Below, piece by piece: positions 46,616 to 54,566 of a stretch of 64,000 nucleotides of DNA. The translations under genes were made by a program, and so were the position numbers. The stretch lies in assembly GCF_004327985.1 (NCBI RefSeq), contig NZ_SJDL01000001.1, forward strand, positions 244,524 to 308,523, written 5' to 3'. The notes beneath the pieces are model-generated. The model ran no database searches. It saw only the letters and a list, made by a program, of their open reading frames with translations, and had not been told where the DNA came from. Numbering within the stretch: the first letter of the stretch is position 1; every line of letters starts with the position of its first letter. Source of the stretch: Marinobacter halodurans. Its GTDB lineage: Bacteria; Pseudomonadota; Gammaproteobacteria; Pseudomonadales; Oleiphilaceae.

Positions 46616-48928
46616 CTATATCCTCGCTCGCCGCAGCCGCAGCGCGTTACCGACTACCGACACCGAACTGAACGACATGGCGGCTGCCGCGATCATGGGA
46701 GACAGAAGCACCCCAAAGACCGGATAGAGAATACCCGCCGCGACCGGTACGCCAATGCCGTTATAGATAAAGGCGAAGAACAGGTTCTGCTTGATGTTGT
46801 TCATGGTCATCCGGCTCAGGTGCCGGGCACGCACGATCCCCAGCAGGTCGCCCTTGACCAGGGTGATACCGGCACTCTCCATGGCCACGTCGGCGCCGGT
46901 GCCCATGGCAATCCCCACCTGGGCCTGGGCCAGCGCGGGGGCGTCGTTGATGCCGTCACCCGCCATCGCAACAAAGCGCCCTTCCGCCTGCAGCGACTTG
47001 ACCTTCTCCGCCTTCTGCTCCGGCAGGACCTCCGCCATGACGTCGTCGATCCCGAGTTTGCCCGCGACGGCCTTCGCGGTCGTGGCGCTGTCCCCGGTCA
47101 ACATGACGATGCGAATACCTTCCCTGTGCAAGCTCTTGATGGCCTCCGGAGTGGTCTCCTTGATGGGATCCGCCACCGCCACCAGACCGGCCGGGCGCCC
47201 GCCGACGGCGACAAACATCGCGGTCTTGCCCTCGGCACGCAGGGATTCCGCCCGCTCGGCCAGGTCGTCGCTCACGATCCCCAATTGCTCCATCAAGGCC
47301 CGATTGCCCAGCGCCACGTCCTGCCCGTTAACCTGCCCCTTCACCCCCTTGCCGGTGATGGACTCGAACCCGCTGTACGTGGTGAGTGTGACGCCGCGCG
47401 ACTCGGCCCCATCCACGATGGCTTCGGCCAGGGGGTGTTCACTGCCACGCTCCAGCGTCGCCGCCGCCTGGAGAATGTCGTCCTCGTTAAAGCCCTCCAG
47501 CGCCACCACGTCCTGCAGGCGCGGGCGGCCCTCGGTGAGTGTGCCGGTCTTGTCGACAATCAGGGTGTCCACATCGCGCAGGGTCTGGATCGATTCAGCG
47601 TTCTTGAACAGGACGCCGACCGATGCCCCCTTGCCACTGGCCACCATGATCGACATCGGGGTGGCCAGTCCCAGGGCACAGGGGCAGGCGATGATCAGGA
47701 CAGCCACCGCGTTGATCAGCGCGTACGCCATGGCGGGTTCCGGTCCCCAGACGCCCCAGACGATAAACGTCACCACGGCGGCCAGGACGACGGACGGCAC
47801 GAAATAGGCCGCCACCACGTCGACGAGATTCTGGATCGGCGCACGGCTGCGACTGGCTTCGGCCACCATCTGCACGATCTGCGACAGCAGCGTCTCCTGC
47901 CCCACGCGTTTGGCCTCGATCACCAGCGAACCGGTCCCGTTGATGGTGGCTCCGATCACATCACTGCCGGCGGATTTCTCCACCGGAACCGGCTCGCCCG
48001 AAATCATGGACTCATCCACCGACGAACTGCCTTCCAGTACCGTACCGTCCACCGGCACTTTCTCGCCCGGTCGGACCCGTAGATGGTCGCCGACCTGCAC
48101 CTGGTCCAGGGGCACGTCGGCCTCGTCGCCGTTGTCGTCAATGCGCCGGGCAGTCTTGGGCGCCAGCCCCAACAGGGCCTTGATCGCCGCGTTGGTGGAA
48201 CTGCGTGCCCGCAATTCCATGACCTGGCCCAGCAGCACCAGCGCGACGATTACGGCGGCCGCCTCGTAATAGACGGCGACCTGCCCATTGGCGTCGCGGA
48301 ACGAGGGCGGGAAGATGCCCGGCAGCAGCGTAGCGACCAGGCTGTAGAGATAGGCAACGCCGACCCCCAGCCCGATCAGCGTGAACATGTTCGGATTCCA
48401 GCCCTTCAGGGACCGCCAGGCCCGCACGAAGAACGGCCAGCCACACCACAGCACGACCGGTGTGGACAGCGCCATCTCCAGCCAGACCCGCACCCCGTGG
48501 GGAATCAGCGCATCCATATCAAAGCCGGGAATCAGGTGCCCCATGGCCAGCACCATGACGATGGGGGCCAGCACGACCGATACCTTGAAGCGCCGGGTCA
48601 TGTCCTCCAGTTCAGGGTTTGCCTCGTCTTCGGCGGACACCTGCTTGGGTTCCAGGGCCATGCCGCAGATCGGACACTCTCCCGGTTCGTCGCGCACGAT
48701 CTCCGGGTGCATGGGGCACGTCCACTCGGCGCGGGTCTGGGGCGCCGCCGGTGACGTGGGCTCCAGGGCCATGCCGCATTTCGGACAATCGCCCGGCTCC
48801 TCGGACACTACTTCAGGGTGCATCGGACAGGTATAGGTGGCCCCTTTGGCCGCCCCGTTCTCCGGGTGGTGATGTTCGGCCCCGTGGGCACCGTGATCAT
48901 GGCCGGCGTGCTGATGGGATGTGTGCAT
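46616..48928 (-). CDS. Copper-translocating P1B-type ATPase with two HMBD motifs
   Basis: 770 aa. A His-rich N terminus is followed by two heavy-metal-binding (HMBD) repeats with C-P-M-H-P-E and C-P-K/I-C-G-M motifs at about 33-57 and 68-92. Eight membrane segments follow. Cu+ site [11 protein letters not shown], phosphorylation DKTGTLTEG, nucleotide-domain [10 protein letters not shown] and hinge [12 protein letters not shown]. It exports Cu+ or Ag+ to the periplasm. ATG 48928 is the start; small genes flank it on both sides, and the upstream operon promoter has an Anr box. Confidence 0.95.
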   Translation of the reverse strand: MHTSHQHAGHDHGAHGAEHHHPENGAAKGATYTCPMHPEVVSEEPGDCPKCGMALEPTSPAAPQTRAEWTCPMHPEIVRDEPGECPICGMALEPKQVSAEDEANPELEDMTRRFKVSVVLAPIVMVLAMGHLIPGFDMDALIPHGVRVWLEMALSTPVVLWCGWPFFVRAWRSLKGWNPNMFTLIGLGVGVAYLYSLVATLLPGIFPPSFRDANGQVAVYYEAAAVIVALVLLGQVMELRARSSTNAAIKALLGLAPKTARRIDDNGDEADVPLDQVQVGDHLRVRPGEKVPVDGTVLEGSSSVDESMISGEPVPVEKSAGSDVIGATINGTGSLVIEAKRVGQETLLSQIVQMVAEASRSRAPIQNLVDVVAAYFVPSVVLAAVVTFIVWGVWGPEPAMAYALINAVAVLIIACPCALGLATPMSIMVASGKGASVGVLFKNAESIQTLRDVDTLIVDKTGTLTEGRPRLQDVVALEGFNEDDILQAAATLERGSEHPLAEAIVDGAESRGVTLTTYSGFESITGKGVKGQVNGQDVALGNRALMEQLGIVSDDLAERAESLRAEGKTAMFVAVGGRPAGLVAVADPIKETTPEAIKSLHREGIRIVMLTGDSATTAKAVAGKLGIDDVMAEVLPEQKAEKVKSLQAEGRFVAMAGDGINDAPALAQAQVGIAMGTGADVAMESAGITLVKGDLLGIVRARHLSRMTMNNIKQNLFFAFIYNGIGVPVAAGILYPVFGVLLSPMIAAAAMSFSSVSVVGNALRLRRARI

Positions 48929-48977
48929 CGATCATTCCTTGAACCAAGTGGACCGCATTACCATTGACGGTCGGACG

Positions 48978-49436
48978 TCAAAGGTCATCCATACGCTCCG
49001 TCTGCCGCGCCAGGCGCATCGCTTCATGCTCTTCCATCTCCAGCAGGGAGCCGACGAGTTCCTGGGTTTCGGGAATTTCGGCGCGCCCCATCAACTCGTT
49101 GTACAACGCCATCACCTGATCATGATAGTCGAACACCAGACGGCAGACCGCCGCATAATCAAGCTCGGCAAACGGCTTGTTGCAGTCGTCGTGCGCCTTG
49201 ATCGGCTGGTGCTTGAGGAAGTCATACACATAGGTCTTAAGCGCCCGGGCCGGAGCCTGTTTCTCGAACTCCGCCACCGTCGCTTCCAGCTTCGCTTCAT
49301 GGTCAGCGAGGTAATCCATCAGGTAGCGGACGCGCTCTTCCTGCTGCGAGTCACGACAATGCCTGAGACAGGCCGCCAGGTGACCATGGAGTTGGCGGGT
49401 CCAGTCGATCAGGTCTCCAAACGTCCGAATATCCAT
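48978..49436 (-). CDS. Ferritin-like/hemerythrin-like four-helix protein in the copper operon
   Basis: 152 aa, helical. His and Glu residues are spaced along the helices (QLHGHLAACLRH, YLADHEAKLEATVAEFEK, FDYHDQVMALYNEL, LLEMEEHEAMRLARQ), as in ferritin-like or hemerythrin-like proteins. No named family assigned. It lies between the small membrane gene at 49440 and the ATPase, in the same operon. A role in metal or oxygen sensing or detoxification is only inferred. Confidence 0.8.
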   Translation of the reverse strand: MDIRTFGDLIDWTRQLHGHLAACLRHCRDSQQEERVRYLMDYLADHEAKLEATVAEFEKQAPARALKTYVYDFLKHQPIKAHDDCNKPFAELDYAAVCRLVFDYHDQVMALYNELMGRAEIPETQELVGSLLEMEEHEAMRLARQTERMDDL

Positions 49437-49439
49437 GAC

Positions 49440-49676
49440 TTACTCCTTGGGACCGTTGTCCGGTTGAGAGGGCCATCGCGCAAAGGCCAGGAAATACAGC
49501 AGGCCGATGTTCAGCAGCGGGACCAGCACCAAAAGGCTCAGCCAGCCGGAAAAGCCCGCCCGCTGGCAGATGCGCCAGACGGGAAATACCAGCAGGGCCG
49601 CAAACACCAGCATGCCGATACCGTGCCCGAAGCCGAAGTAGCCATTCATGTGCTGAAAACCGAAATCGTCATTCAT
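49440..49676 (-). CDS. Small membrane protein, first gene of the copper operon
   Basis: 78 aa. Two hydrophobic segments (about 20-34 and 45-63) with the block FPVWRICQRAGFSGWLSLLVLVPLLNIGLLY, which occurs in small proteins beside heavy-metal ATPases. The N terminus is rich in His, Phe and Gly. Start ATG; it ends three bases before the next gene. Function unknown. Confidence 0.82.
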   Translation of the reverse strand: MNDDFGFQHMNGYFGFGHGIGMLVFAALLVFPVWRICQRAGFSGWLSLLVLVPLLNIGLLYFLAFARWPSQPDNGPKE

Positions 49677-49869
49677 GGTCTGGATCCCTATTGGTGAGAC
49701 CGGTGATGGACAGATGGAACGTGGCGCGGTCGCTCCGGCTTTCCATGGCGGTTTCCCGTTACATCGACAACCCCACGATTCGTCGCTCAGGGATCACCGG
49801 CATCTCAATCGATCTGAACAGGACACACTGAACATAAACTGAATAAATCAGAAGAAACGGCAGGAAGTG

Positions 49870-49883
49870 TTGATATTTATCAA
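49870..49883 (-). promoter_or_regulatory. Perfect FNR/Anr box
   Basis: TTGAT-ATTT-ATCAA is an exact match to the FNR/Anr consensus, and it is extended by one pair on each side (G...C). Centre 49876.5 places a class II start near 49835 on the minus strand, with a TTTATT -10 at the right distance. It should make the downstream ATPase operon respond to low oxygen. Confidence 0.82.
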
Positions 49884-49968
49884 CTCTGGATGAGAATGGT
49901 CCCTACCGTGAAAGGACCGGATCGGCGCAGGCACGCAACGGCCTCCAGCGTCCGGATGTTGCAGGCCT

Positions 49969-49998
49969 AAAAAAGCCGGACGATTGTTCCGCCCGGCG
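49969..49998 (-). terminator. Terminator after the cytochrome c gene
   Basis: On the minus strand a GC stem (GCCGG with CCGGC, extended by two pairs) is followed by six T's. It lies 52 bases past the cytochrome gene stop. Confidence 0.7.
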
Positions 49999-50049
49999 TT
50001 TCAACGTTGGCTAAGGCTGACCTACGGCCGAAGTCCGGCCGGGTATCCT

Positions 50050-50811
50050 TCAGTGGGTATGACCGTCCGCGTAGTGATCGTCGCTGCTCTGGGCGGCCGG
50101 TTCTTCCGTGTCCTGGTGATGGTCGGGTTCGACGTCGTGGTGATCGGACTCGTGCAGGTGATGATCCGCCATCCCGTCGTGATGGGACGATTCGGCGACG
50201 ACGGTGTTGTTGTCATGATGCCCCGGTTCGCCGTGATAAGAAGACTCATGACCCATCATGCCGGTCATGTTGCCGTGCTCATGATCGTGCCCGTCGTCAG
50301 CGCCGGTCGCCGACTCATGAACCAGGCGCTGGTACTGCGCCTGGTTCATGCCCGGAAGTTCCTGAACAAAAGCGGTCAGCTCCCACAGGTCTTTGTCATC
50401 GTGGGTATTCCCCCAGGCCGGCATGCCCGTCATTTTGATACCGTTCTTGATAACCCAGAACTGCTCCTCGGGCCCGAAATGCCCCTCCTCAAGGAGTGAC
50501 GGCGGTGTCGGGTTAAGCCCCTGCCTCAGGAGCGAGGTCTGCTTGCCAGGCTTCAGGTGGCAGGCGGCGCAGAGCTGGTCGTAGGCTTTTGCGCCTTGGC
50601 GAATCATCTCCTCGCTGGCGAAATTCCCAGGCACGCTGATGTCCTCCGCCCGCGCCTGTACCGAGTTCTCCATCGTGGTGTGCAGAGCCCACCTGCTGAG
50701 ATCGCTGTGCTCTTCAGTCGCCGTCACGTTGTAGACGCCGCTGTAAATAAAGGCGAAGCCACTGAGTGACAACGCCACCAGCACCACGAGGGCGCCGTAA
50801 AAAATTCGCAT
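50050..50811 (-). CDS. Membrane-anchored cytochrome c with His-rich tail
   Basis: 253 aa. N-terminal anchor (about 3-24), then a monohaem class I cytochrome c domain (about 60-165) with CAACH haem motif and axial Met in KMTGMPAWG. The C-terminal 90 residues are His- and Asp-rich (20 His), a likely metal-binding tail. It is an inner-membrane electron carrier facing the periplasm; the tail may bind copper. ATG 50811 has GGAGG four bases upstream, better than ATG 50826. Neighbours are copper genes and a copB remnant. Confidence 0.9.
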   Translation of the reverse strand: MRIFYGALVVLVALSLSGFAFIYSGVYNVTATEEHSDLSRWALHTTMENSVQARAEDISVPGNFASEEMIRQGAKAYDQLCAACHLKPGKQTSLLRQGLNPTPPSLLEEGHFGPEEQFWVIKNGIKMTGMPAWGNTHDDKDLWELTAFVQELPGMNQAQYQRLVHESATGADDGHDHEHGNMTGMMGHESSYHGEPGHHDNNTVVAESSHHDGMADHHLHESDHHDVEPDHHQDTEEPAAQSSDDHYADGHTH

Positions 50812-50881
50812 AAATCCTCCATTCATTTTTCTGGAGTGGTTTTATGTGCCGGGAGCCATCACGTTCACATGCGGCGGCCGG

Positions 50882-51225
50882 TCAGAAGACCAGCCGTGTA
50901 CCGATGACGACAAACCAAGTGTCCGCAGGACTGTCCCCCGCCAGATCCCCGGTATCACCGTACAGGCGCTCGTTCACAACACCGATATAGGGCGAAAAGA
51001 GGCGATCGACCACGTTGTAGCTCAGACGCGCGCCGAGCTCAGTGCTGTTCAGTCCCGCGCCCACACCAATCTCGCGATCTTCACTGAAAGCCACCGTGGC
51101 GTCCAGACTGAGCGTCAGGATGAGATTACGATTGAGTAACAACTCGTATTCCGTATCGAACCCGGTCGATGCATCCCCCAGATCACTCACATAAACATCG
51201 GCATCCACCTCAAACCAGTATGGTG
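50882..51225 (-). pseudogene. copB 3' fragment (copper resistance protein B)
   Basis: About 115 codons of the C-terminal beta-barrel of CopB/PcoB. Blocks PYWFEVDADVYVSD, TEYELLLNRNLILTLSL, GVGAGLNSTELGARLSY and FSPYIGVVNERLYGDT match the family, but the N-terminal two-thirds (signal peptide and Met/His-rich region) are missing. The frame continues without meaning to an ATG at 51250. Upstream similarity stops abruptly where a histidine kinase fragment on the other strand begins. Confidence 0.85.
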
Positions 51226-51395
51226 CGGGGCACGGTCTGGGGCTGGCCATCGTGCGGGATCTGATCGGCCGCTACAGCGGCGGCATCCGGTTCGGGAACG
51301 GTGCCCGGGGCGGGTTGGTTGTGACCGTCCTACTGCGAACTCCGGGCATGACGCCCAACGACGCCTCAGATATCACTGCCGTGCCCCCACATTAA
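51222..51395 (+). pseudogene. Histidine kinase 3' fragment
   Basis: 58 codons beginning GAGHGLGLAIVRDLIGRYSG and ending in a TAA. This is the G-box end of an ATPase domain of a sensor kinase. Everything upstream of it is gone, and its left edge coincides with the broken end of the copB fragment. Its stop shares bases with the stop of the converging kdpE fragment. Confidence 0.75.
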
Positions 51396-51607
51396 CACTG
51401 CGGTCCCTCAGTATCGCCTACAAAGCGGTACCCCACGCCCGGCTCGGTTTCGATATAACGCTGCTCCGTGGGATCGGAGCCCAGCTTCTGCCTCAAACGC
51501 CCGACGACAATGCGCAGGTAGTGAGTATCGTGGGTGTGCGTGGGTCCCCAGATCGCCTTGAGCAACTGGACCTGGGTGACGGCATAGATCAGGATGACTT
51601 CGTTCAT
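51392..51607 (-). pseudogene. kdpE 3' fragment, fused to a short kdpA-position start
   Basis: 71 codons. Residues 10-63 are the winged-helix DNA-binding end of KdpE (TQVQLLKAIWGP, THYLRIVVGRLRQKLG, TEPGVGYRFVG). The first ten codons (MNEVILIYAV) overlap the preceding small gene as ATGA, at the position where kdpA begins in a kdp operon. The simplest reading is an internal deletion that removed kdpA, kdpB, kdpC, kdpD and the receiver half of kdpE. Those ten residues being kdpA is inference. Confidence 0.8.
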
Positions 51608-51684
51608 AGACGCCGCTCCAGATCAATGAACAGGAAACAGAGGGCAAACAGCCCAACGATGATGCCAATTCCAACAAAAGCCAT
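51604..51684 (-). CDS. Tiny membrane protein next to kdpF
   Basis: 26 aa (begins MAFVGIGIIVGLFALCF), one membrane helix with a charged end LERRL. Starts two bases after kdpF and overlaps the next start as ATGA. Not in a family I can name. Its position suggests it was part of the kdp operon. Confidence 0.6.
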   Translation of the reverse strand: MAFVGIGIIVGLFALCFLFIDLERRL

Positions 51685-51686
51685 AA

Positions 51687-51767
51687 TCAGAACCTCTCCG
51701 GCCAAAGCAGGGCCGCGACCAGATAGGCCCCGACAGCCAGTGACAAGACAAGCAGGAAGATGGACAT
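51687..51767 (-). CDS. kdpF: Potassium-transporting ATPase subunit KdpF
   Basis: 26 aa, one membrane helix, ending ALLWPERF, the KdpF C-terminal signature. KdpF stabilises the KdpABC complex, but here kdpABC has been deleted, so it has no partner. AAGGAG lies eight bases before the ATG, within a hairpin. First gene of the remnant. Confidence 0.82.
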   Translation of the reverse strand: MSIFLLVLSLAVGAYLVAALLWPERF

Positions 51768-51775
51768 GGACGTCG

Positions 51776-51812
51776 CTCCTTCGATGAGTGGTCTACTCAT
51801 CATGCGAAGGAG
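51776..51812 (-). promoter_or_regulatory. Leader hairpin covering the kdpF ribosome site
   Basis: CTCCTTCGATGAGT (51776-51789) pairs with ACTCAT then CGAAGGAG (51795-51812), with a four-base bulge. On the minus-strand RNA the left arm is the AAGGAG Shine-Dalgarno of kdpF, so the fold would hide it. Confidence 0.5.
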
Positions 51813-51861
51813 TGGCGTAAAAATTCGATGGGAGAAAACGTGTGCGGCGTAAAAAGATCAT

Positions 51862-51891
51862 CAAAAACGGCGGTGCTCGCAAGACCGCCGT
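51862..51891 (-). terminator. Rho-independent terminator after the KtrB-type gene
   Basis: ACGGCGGT (51867-51874) pairs with ACCGCCGT (51884-51891); on the minus strand the stem is followed by TTTTTG. It starts four bases after the stop codon. Confidence 0.9.
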
Positions 51892-51894
51892 GTA

Positions 51895-53262
51895 TCAGCC
51901 CACCGGGAATTCGGCGGTGGCGTAGCGCAAGCGGGATTTTCGGCGGATCGCCAGGATGTAACCCAGCGTCAATGGCCCAACCCGGCCGATCAGCATGATG
52001 GACATGATCGTCAGCTTACCGACGGCATCCAGTTCACCCGTCGCTCCACGGGACAGGCCGACGGTGCCGAAGGCGGAAACCACTTCGAAGGCAATATCGA
52101 GAAAGTCGGTATTCGTCGTGGCACTCAGCAGGAACACGCCAACGAAGATCGTTGCCATCGCGATGGTCGTAATCGCAAGTGCCTTGACGACGGTCTCGCG
52201 GGTTAACGAGCGCCGAAACAGGGTGACGTTGATATTCCCACGCAGAAAGGATCGGGTAGCGGCAATCAGGATGACGAAAGTCGACAACTTGATGCCGCTG
52301 GCGGTGGAATTCGGTGCACCGCCAATAAACATCAGCAGTAGCATCATGACGCTGGTTGCCGAGGTGAAGCTGGCCACATCCAGCGTATTGAATCCCGCAG
52401 TGCGGGGTGTGGTTCCCTGGAACCATGCGGCGAGCAGCTTGTCCGCGAAACCATGCAGGGCCCCCAGTGTCTGCGGATTGCTGTATTCCAGAACCAGGAA
52501 AAGCAATGTCGCCGTGACGTTAAGCACCAGCGTGGTCAGCAGAATAATCTTGGCATAGGCCGAAAGCGCCGAGAGACGGCGTTTCTCAAAGATCTCGCGC
52601 ATGACGATATAGCCCAGCCCACCGACGATGAACAGTCCGGTGACGGTCAGCGACACGCCCGGATCCGACACGTACTGGCTGAGGCTGTCGGCCGAAAGCG
52701 CAAAGCCGGCGTTATTGAAGGCCGATATGGTATAGAACAGGGCGTGATAACCGCCTTCAGACCAGCCCATTTCCGGCACGAAAAAGCTCGACAGCACAAT
52801 GACGCCAACGGCTTCCACACCCAGCGCGAAAACGGCGATCGTCGTTGCGGCGCGGCGCGTCGTCTCGAAGGAAATTTCGTTGAAGGCTTCCTGCGCCACA
52901 ATCTGGTGTTTCAGGCCCAACTTGAAGCCCAGCGCCGCCGCCGTCAGGACGGCAAAGGTCATCAGGCCCAGGCCACCGAGCTGGATCAGCACGAGGATGA
53001 CCAACTGGCCGAACAGCGTGAACTGAGTCCCCGTATCCACGACAACCAGACCGGTAACGGTCATCGCCGAGGTGGCCGTAAACGCCGCATCGAGCCAGGA
53101 AATGGGCGCCTGGGTCGCCATCGGCAGTTTGAGAAGCAGGGCGCCCAGGACAATCAGGGTCAGAAAGCTTTCCAGCAGCAGGCGCGGCGGGTTGATCCGG
53201 TGTGGCCCCGTCCGCTCCGATTTTGGATGCCGGGGCAGATAGGATGGCAGCCAGTTCGTCAT
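51895..53262 (-). CDS. KtrB-type potassium transporter membrane subunit
   Basis: 455 aa of the Trk/Ktr/HKT superfamily. Four pore-loop repeats: TSAMTVTGLVVVD, SAFNNAGFALS, TTPRTAGFNTLD and SAFGTVGLSRG, each with the filter Gly. The length and N terminus (HRINPPRLLLESFLTLIVLGALLLKLP) match Na+-coupled KtrB more than the longer TrkH. It imports K+ with the cytoplasmic gating subunit encoded upstream, which overlaps it by four bases (ATGA). Confidence 0.93.
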   Translation of the reverse strand: MTNWLPSYLPRHPKSERTGPHRINPPRLLLESFLTLIVLGALLLKLPMATQAPISWLDAAFTATSAMTVTGLVVVDTGTQFTLFGQLVILVLIQLGGLGLMTFAVLTAAALGFKLGLKHQIVAQEAFNEISFETTRRAATTIAVFALGVEAVGVIVLSSFFVPEMGWSEGGYHALFYTISAFNNAGFALSADSLSQYVSDPGVSLTVTGLFIVGGLGYIVMREIFEKRRLSALSAYAKIILLTTLVLNVTATLLFLVLEYSNPQTLGALHGFADKLLAAWFQGTTPRTAGFNTLDVASFTSATSVMMLLLMFIGGAPNSTASGIKLSTFVILIAATRSFLRGNINVTLFRRSLTRETVVKALAITTIAMATIFVGVFLLSATTNTDFLDIAFEVVSAFGTVGLSRGATGELDAVGKLTIMSIMLIGRVGPLTLGYILAIRRKSRLRYATAEFPVG

Positions 53263-53915
53263 AGGATATGGTTGGCCAGCTTGCGAAGTTCAGAGAGCGC
53301 GCCACTCATGACAAGCTGATCGCCCGTCCGGAGTGGATAGGACGATCCGGGATCCTTGCTGATGTCCCTGTCTCGCTTTACGACGAGAATGGAGATCTCC
53401 GCACTCTCCGTCAGCTCTCCGATCGTTGTGCCGGACAGCCTTTCGGACACGATCACCTCAACGACGAACTCGTCGTTCCCCAGGCTGATGTAGTTATTGA
53501 CCATGAGGTAGTTCAGTTCCTGCGCAACGCGCATCCCCATTTCGAACTCGGGGCCAATAACCCGGGTTGCCCCGAGTTTTGTCAGGATATTGTGGTGCTG
53601 GTTGGTCAGCGCCTTGGCCCAGACTTTCTCCACGCCCAGTTCGCGCAGTTGCATGGTCGCCAGGATCGTCGCTTCCACGTTGCGGCCAATGGCAACAACC
53701 GCCATGTCATAGTCGCCGGCATTGAGCTCTTCCAGGGTTGCCGCATCCGTTACATCGGCAATCACCGCGTGGGTGATCTGTTCAGCCAGCCGATCGACCT
53801 TCTGGTCGCTGATATCAATACCCAGGACGTCGTGGCCAAGACGGGTCAGTTCCGTCGCTATGGTTGCACCGAACACGCCAAGCCCGATCACGATAACCTG
53901 CTGCCGTTCAATCAT
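53259..53915 (-). CDS. KtrA/TrkA-type RCK potassium channel regulator
   Basis: 218 aa. RCK-N nucleotide-binding domain (VIVIGLGVFGATIATELTRLGHDVLGID) followed by RCK-C (about 135-215). It binds ATP/ADP or NAD(H) and gates KtrB. Start at ATG 53915 with AAGG close upstream rather than the in-frame start at 53957. Directly coupled to the KtrB gene. Confidence 0.93.
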   Translation of the reverse strand: MIERQQVIVIGLGVFGATIATELTRLGHDVLGIDISDQKVDRLAEQITHAVIADVTDAATLEELNAGDYDMAVVAIGRNVEATILATMQLRELGVEKVWAKALTNQHHNILTKLGATRVIGPEFEMGMRVAQELNYLMVNNYISLGNDEFVVEVIVSERLSGTTIGELTESAEISILVVKRDRDISKDPGSSYPLRTGDQLVMSGALSELRKLANHIL

Positions 53916-54104
53916 CCTTTCCCTGCCCGTTTCCCGGATAAACGTTCGCAGCCGCAATGGCCGCCTCGACGGCGACTATAACGTGCCTCGCCGGACAGGT
54001 AACCCCAATGACGCGGCAAGAACGTAAAAACTCCATAAAAATCGACATTTGGCGCTCCACTCCACTGGAAAAACAGGATCTGCTGGTAGCCACAGAAAAC
54101 AAAC

Positions 54105-54452
54105 ATGTCGCGATTCCCATTGACCCCCCACCGAAACGCCCGCACGATTCACCCATGCCTGTCCGTGATCGGGCTTGCGTTGCCGGCCGTCGTCAACCAC
54201 TCGTCGTACAGACCGGTAACGTTCATTCTGCCGTATCTCCTGCCGATCATTTTCATGACATGGCGATACGGAATGACCTGGGGATTCCTGTTTGCCGGGT
54301 TGGCGACCGTCGCCGCAATACCTGGCGAATACCTTGCCAATCACAATATTGAGCAGCCCAGCAGAGCAGGCATCTCGACTTATCTGACGTTCTCAGCCAT
54401 CGTAGCGGACCTCGCGCTGGCCCGAGTGTTCAGACAGAACCATGGCAACTGA
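54105..54452 (+). CDS. Small hypothetical membrane protein
   Basis: 115 aa with three likely membrane segments (about 20-32, 40-55, 59-75) and an amphipathic end. Begins MSRFPLTPHRNARTIH. No family recognised; it resembles a membrane sensor N terminus but has no effector domain. ATG lacks a clear ribosome site. Lies between the divergent KtrA and TrkH genes, so it may belong to potassium uptake, but this is guesswork. Confidence 0.55.
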   Translation: MSRFPLTPHRNARTIHPCLSVIGLALPAVVNHSSYRPVTFILPYLLPIIFMTWRYGMTWGFLFAGLATVAAIPGEYLANHNIEQPSRAGISTYLTFSAIVADLALARVFRQNHGN

Positions 54453-54566
54453 CCCGGCCACGTGGTGCGGGGCCTGAAAACACGGGCTGCACGAATGGAA
54501 TGCAGCCCATACCCACAAACGAAGCGATGAGTACGCTACAGCAGTGATCGGATGGATGTATAACCT

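Larger units (their letters stand above)
49677..50049. other. Promoter region of the copper ATPase operon
   Basis: About 373 bases without a gene. It contains an FNR/Anr box at 49870-49883 and, near 49969-49998, the terminator of the cytochrome c gene. On the minus strand TTTATT (49847-49842) lies where a -10 should be for an activator site centred at -41.5. The section 49677-49800 next to the first gene shows nothing further. Confidence 0.6.
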
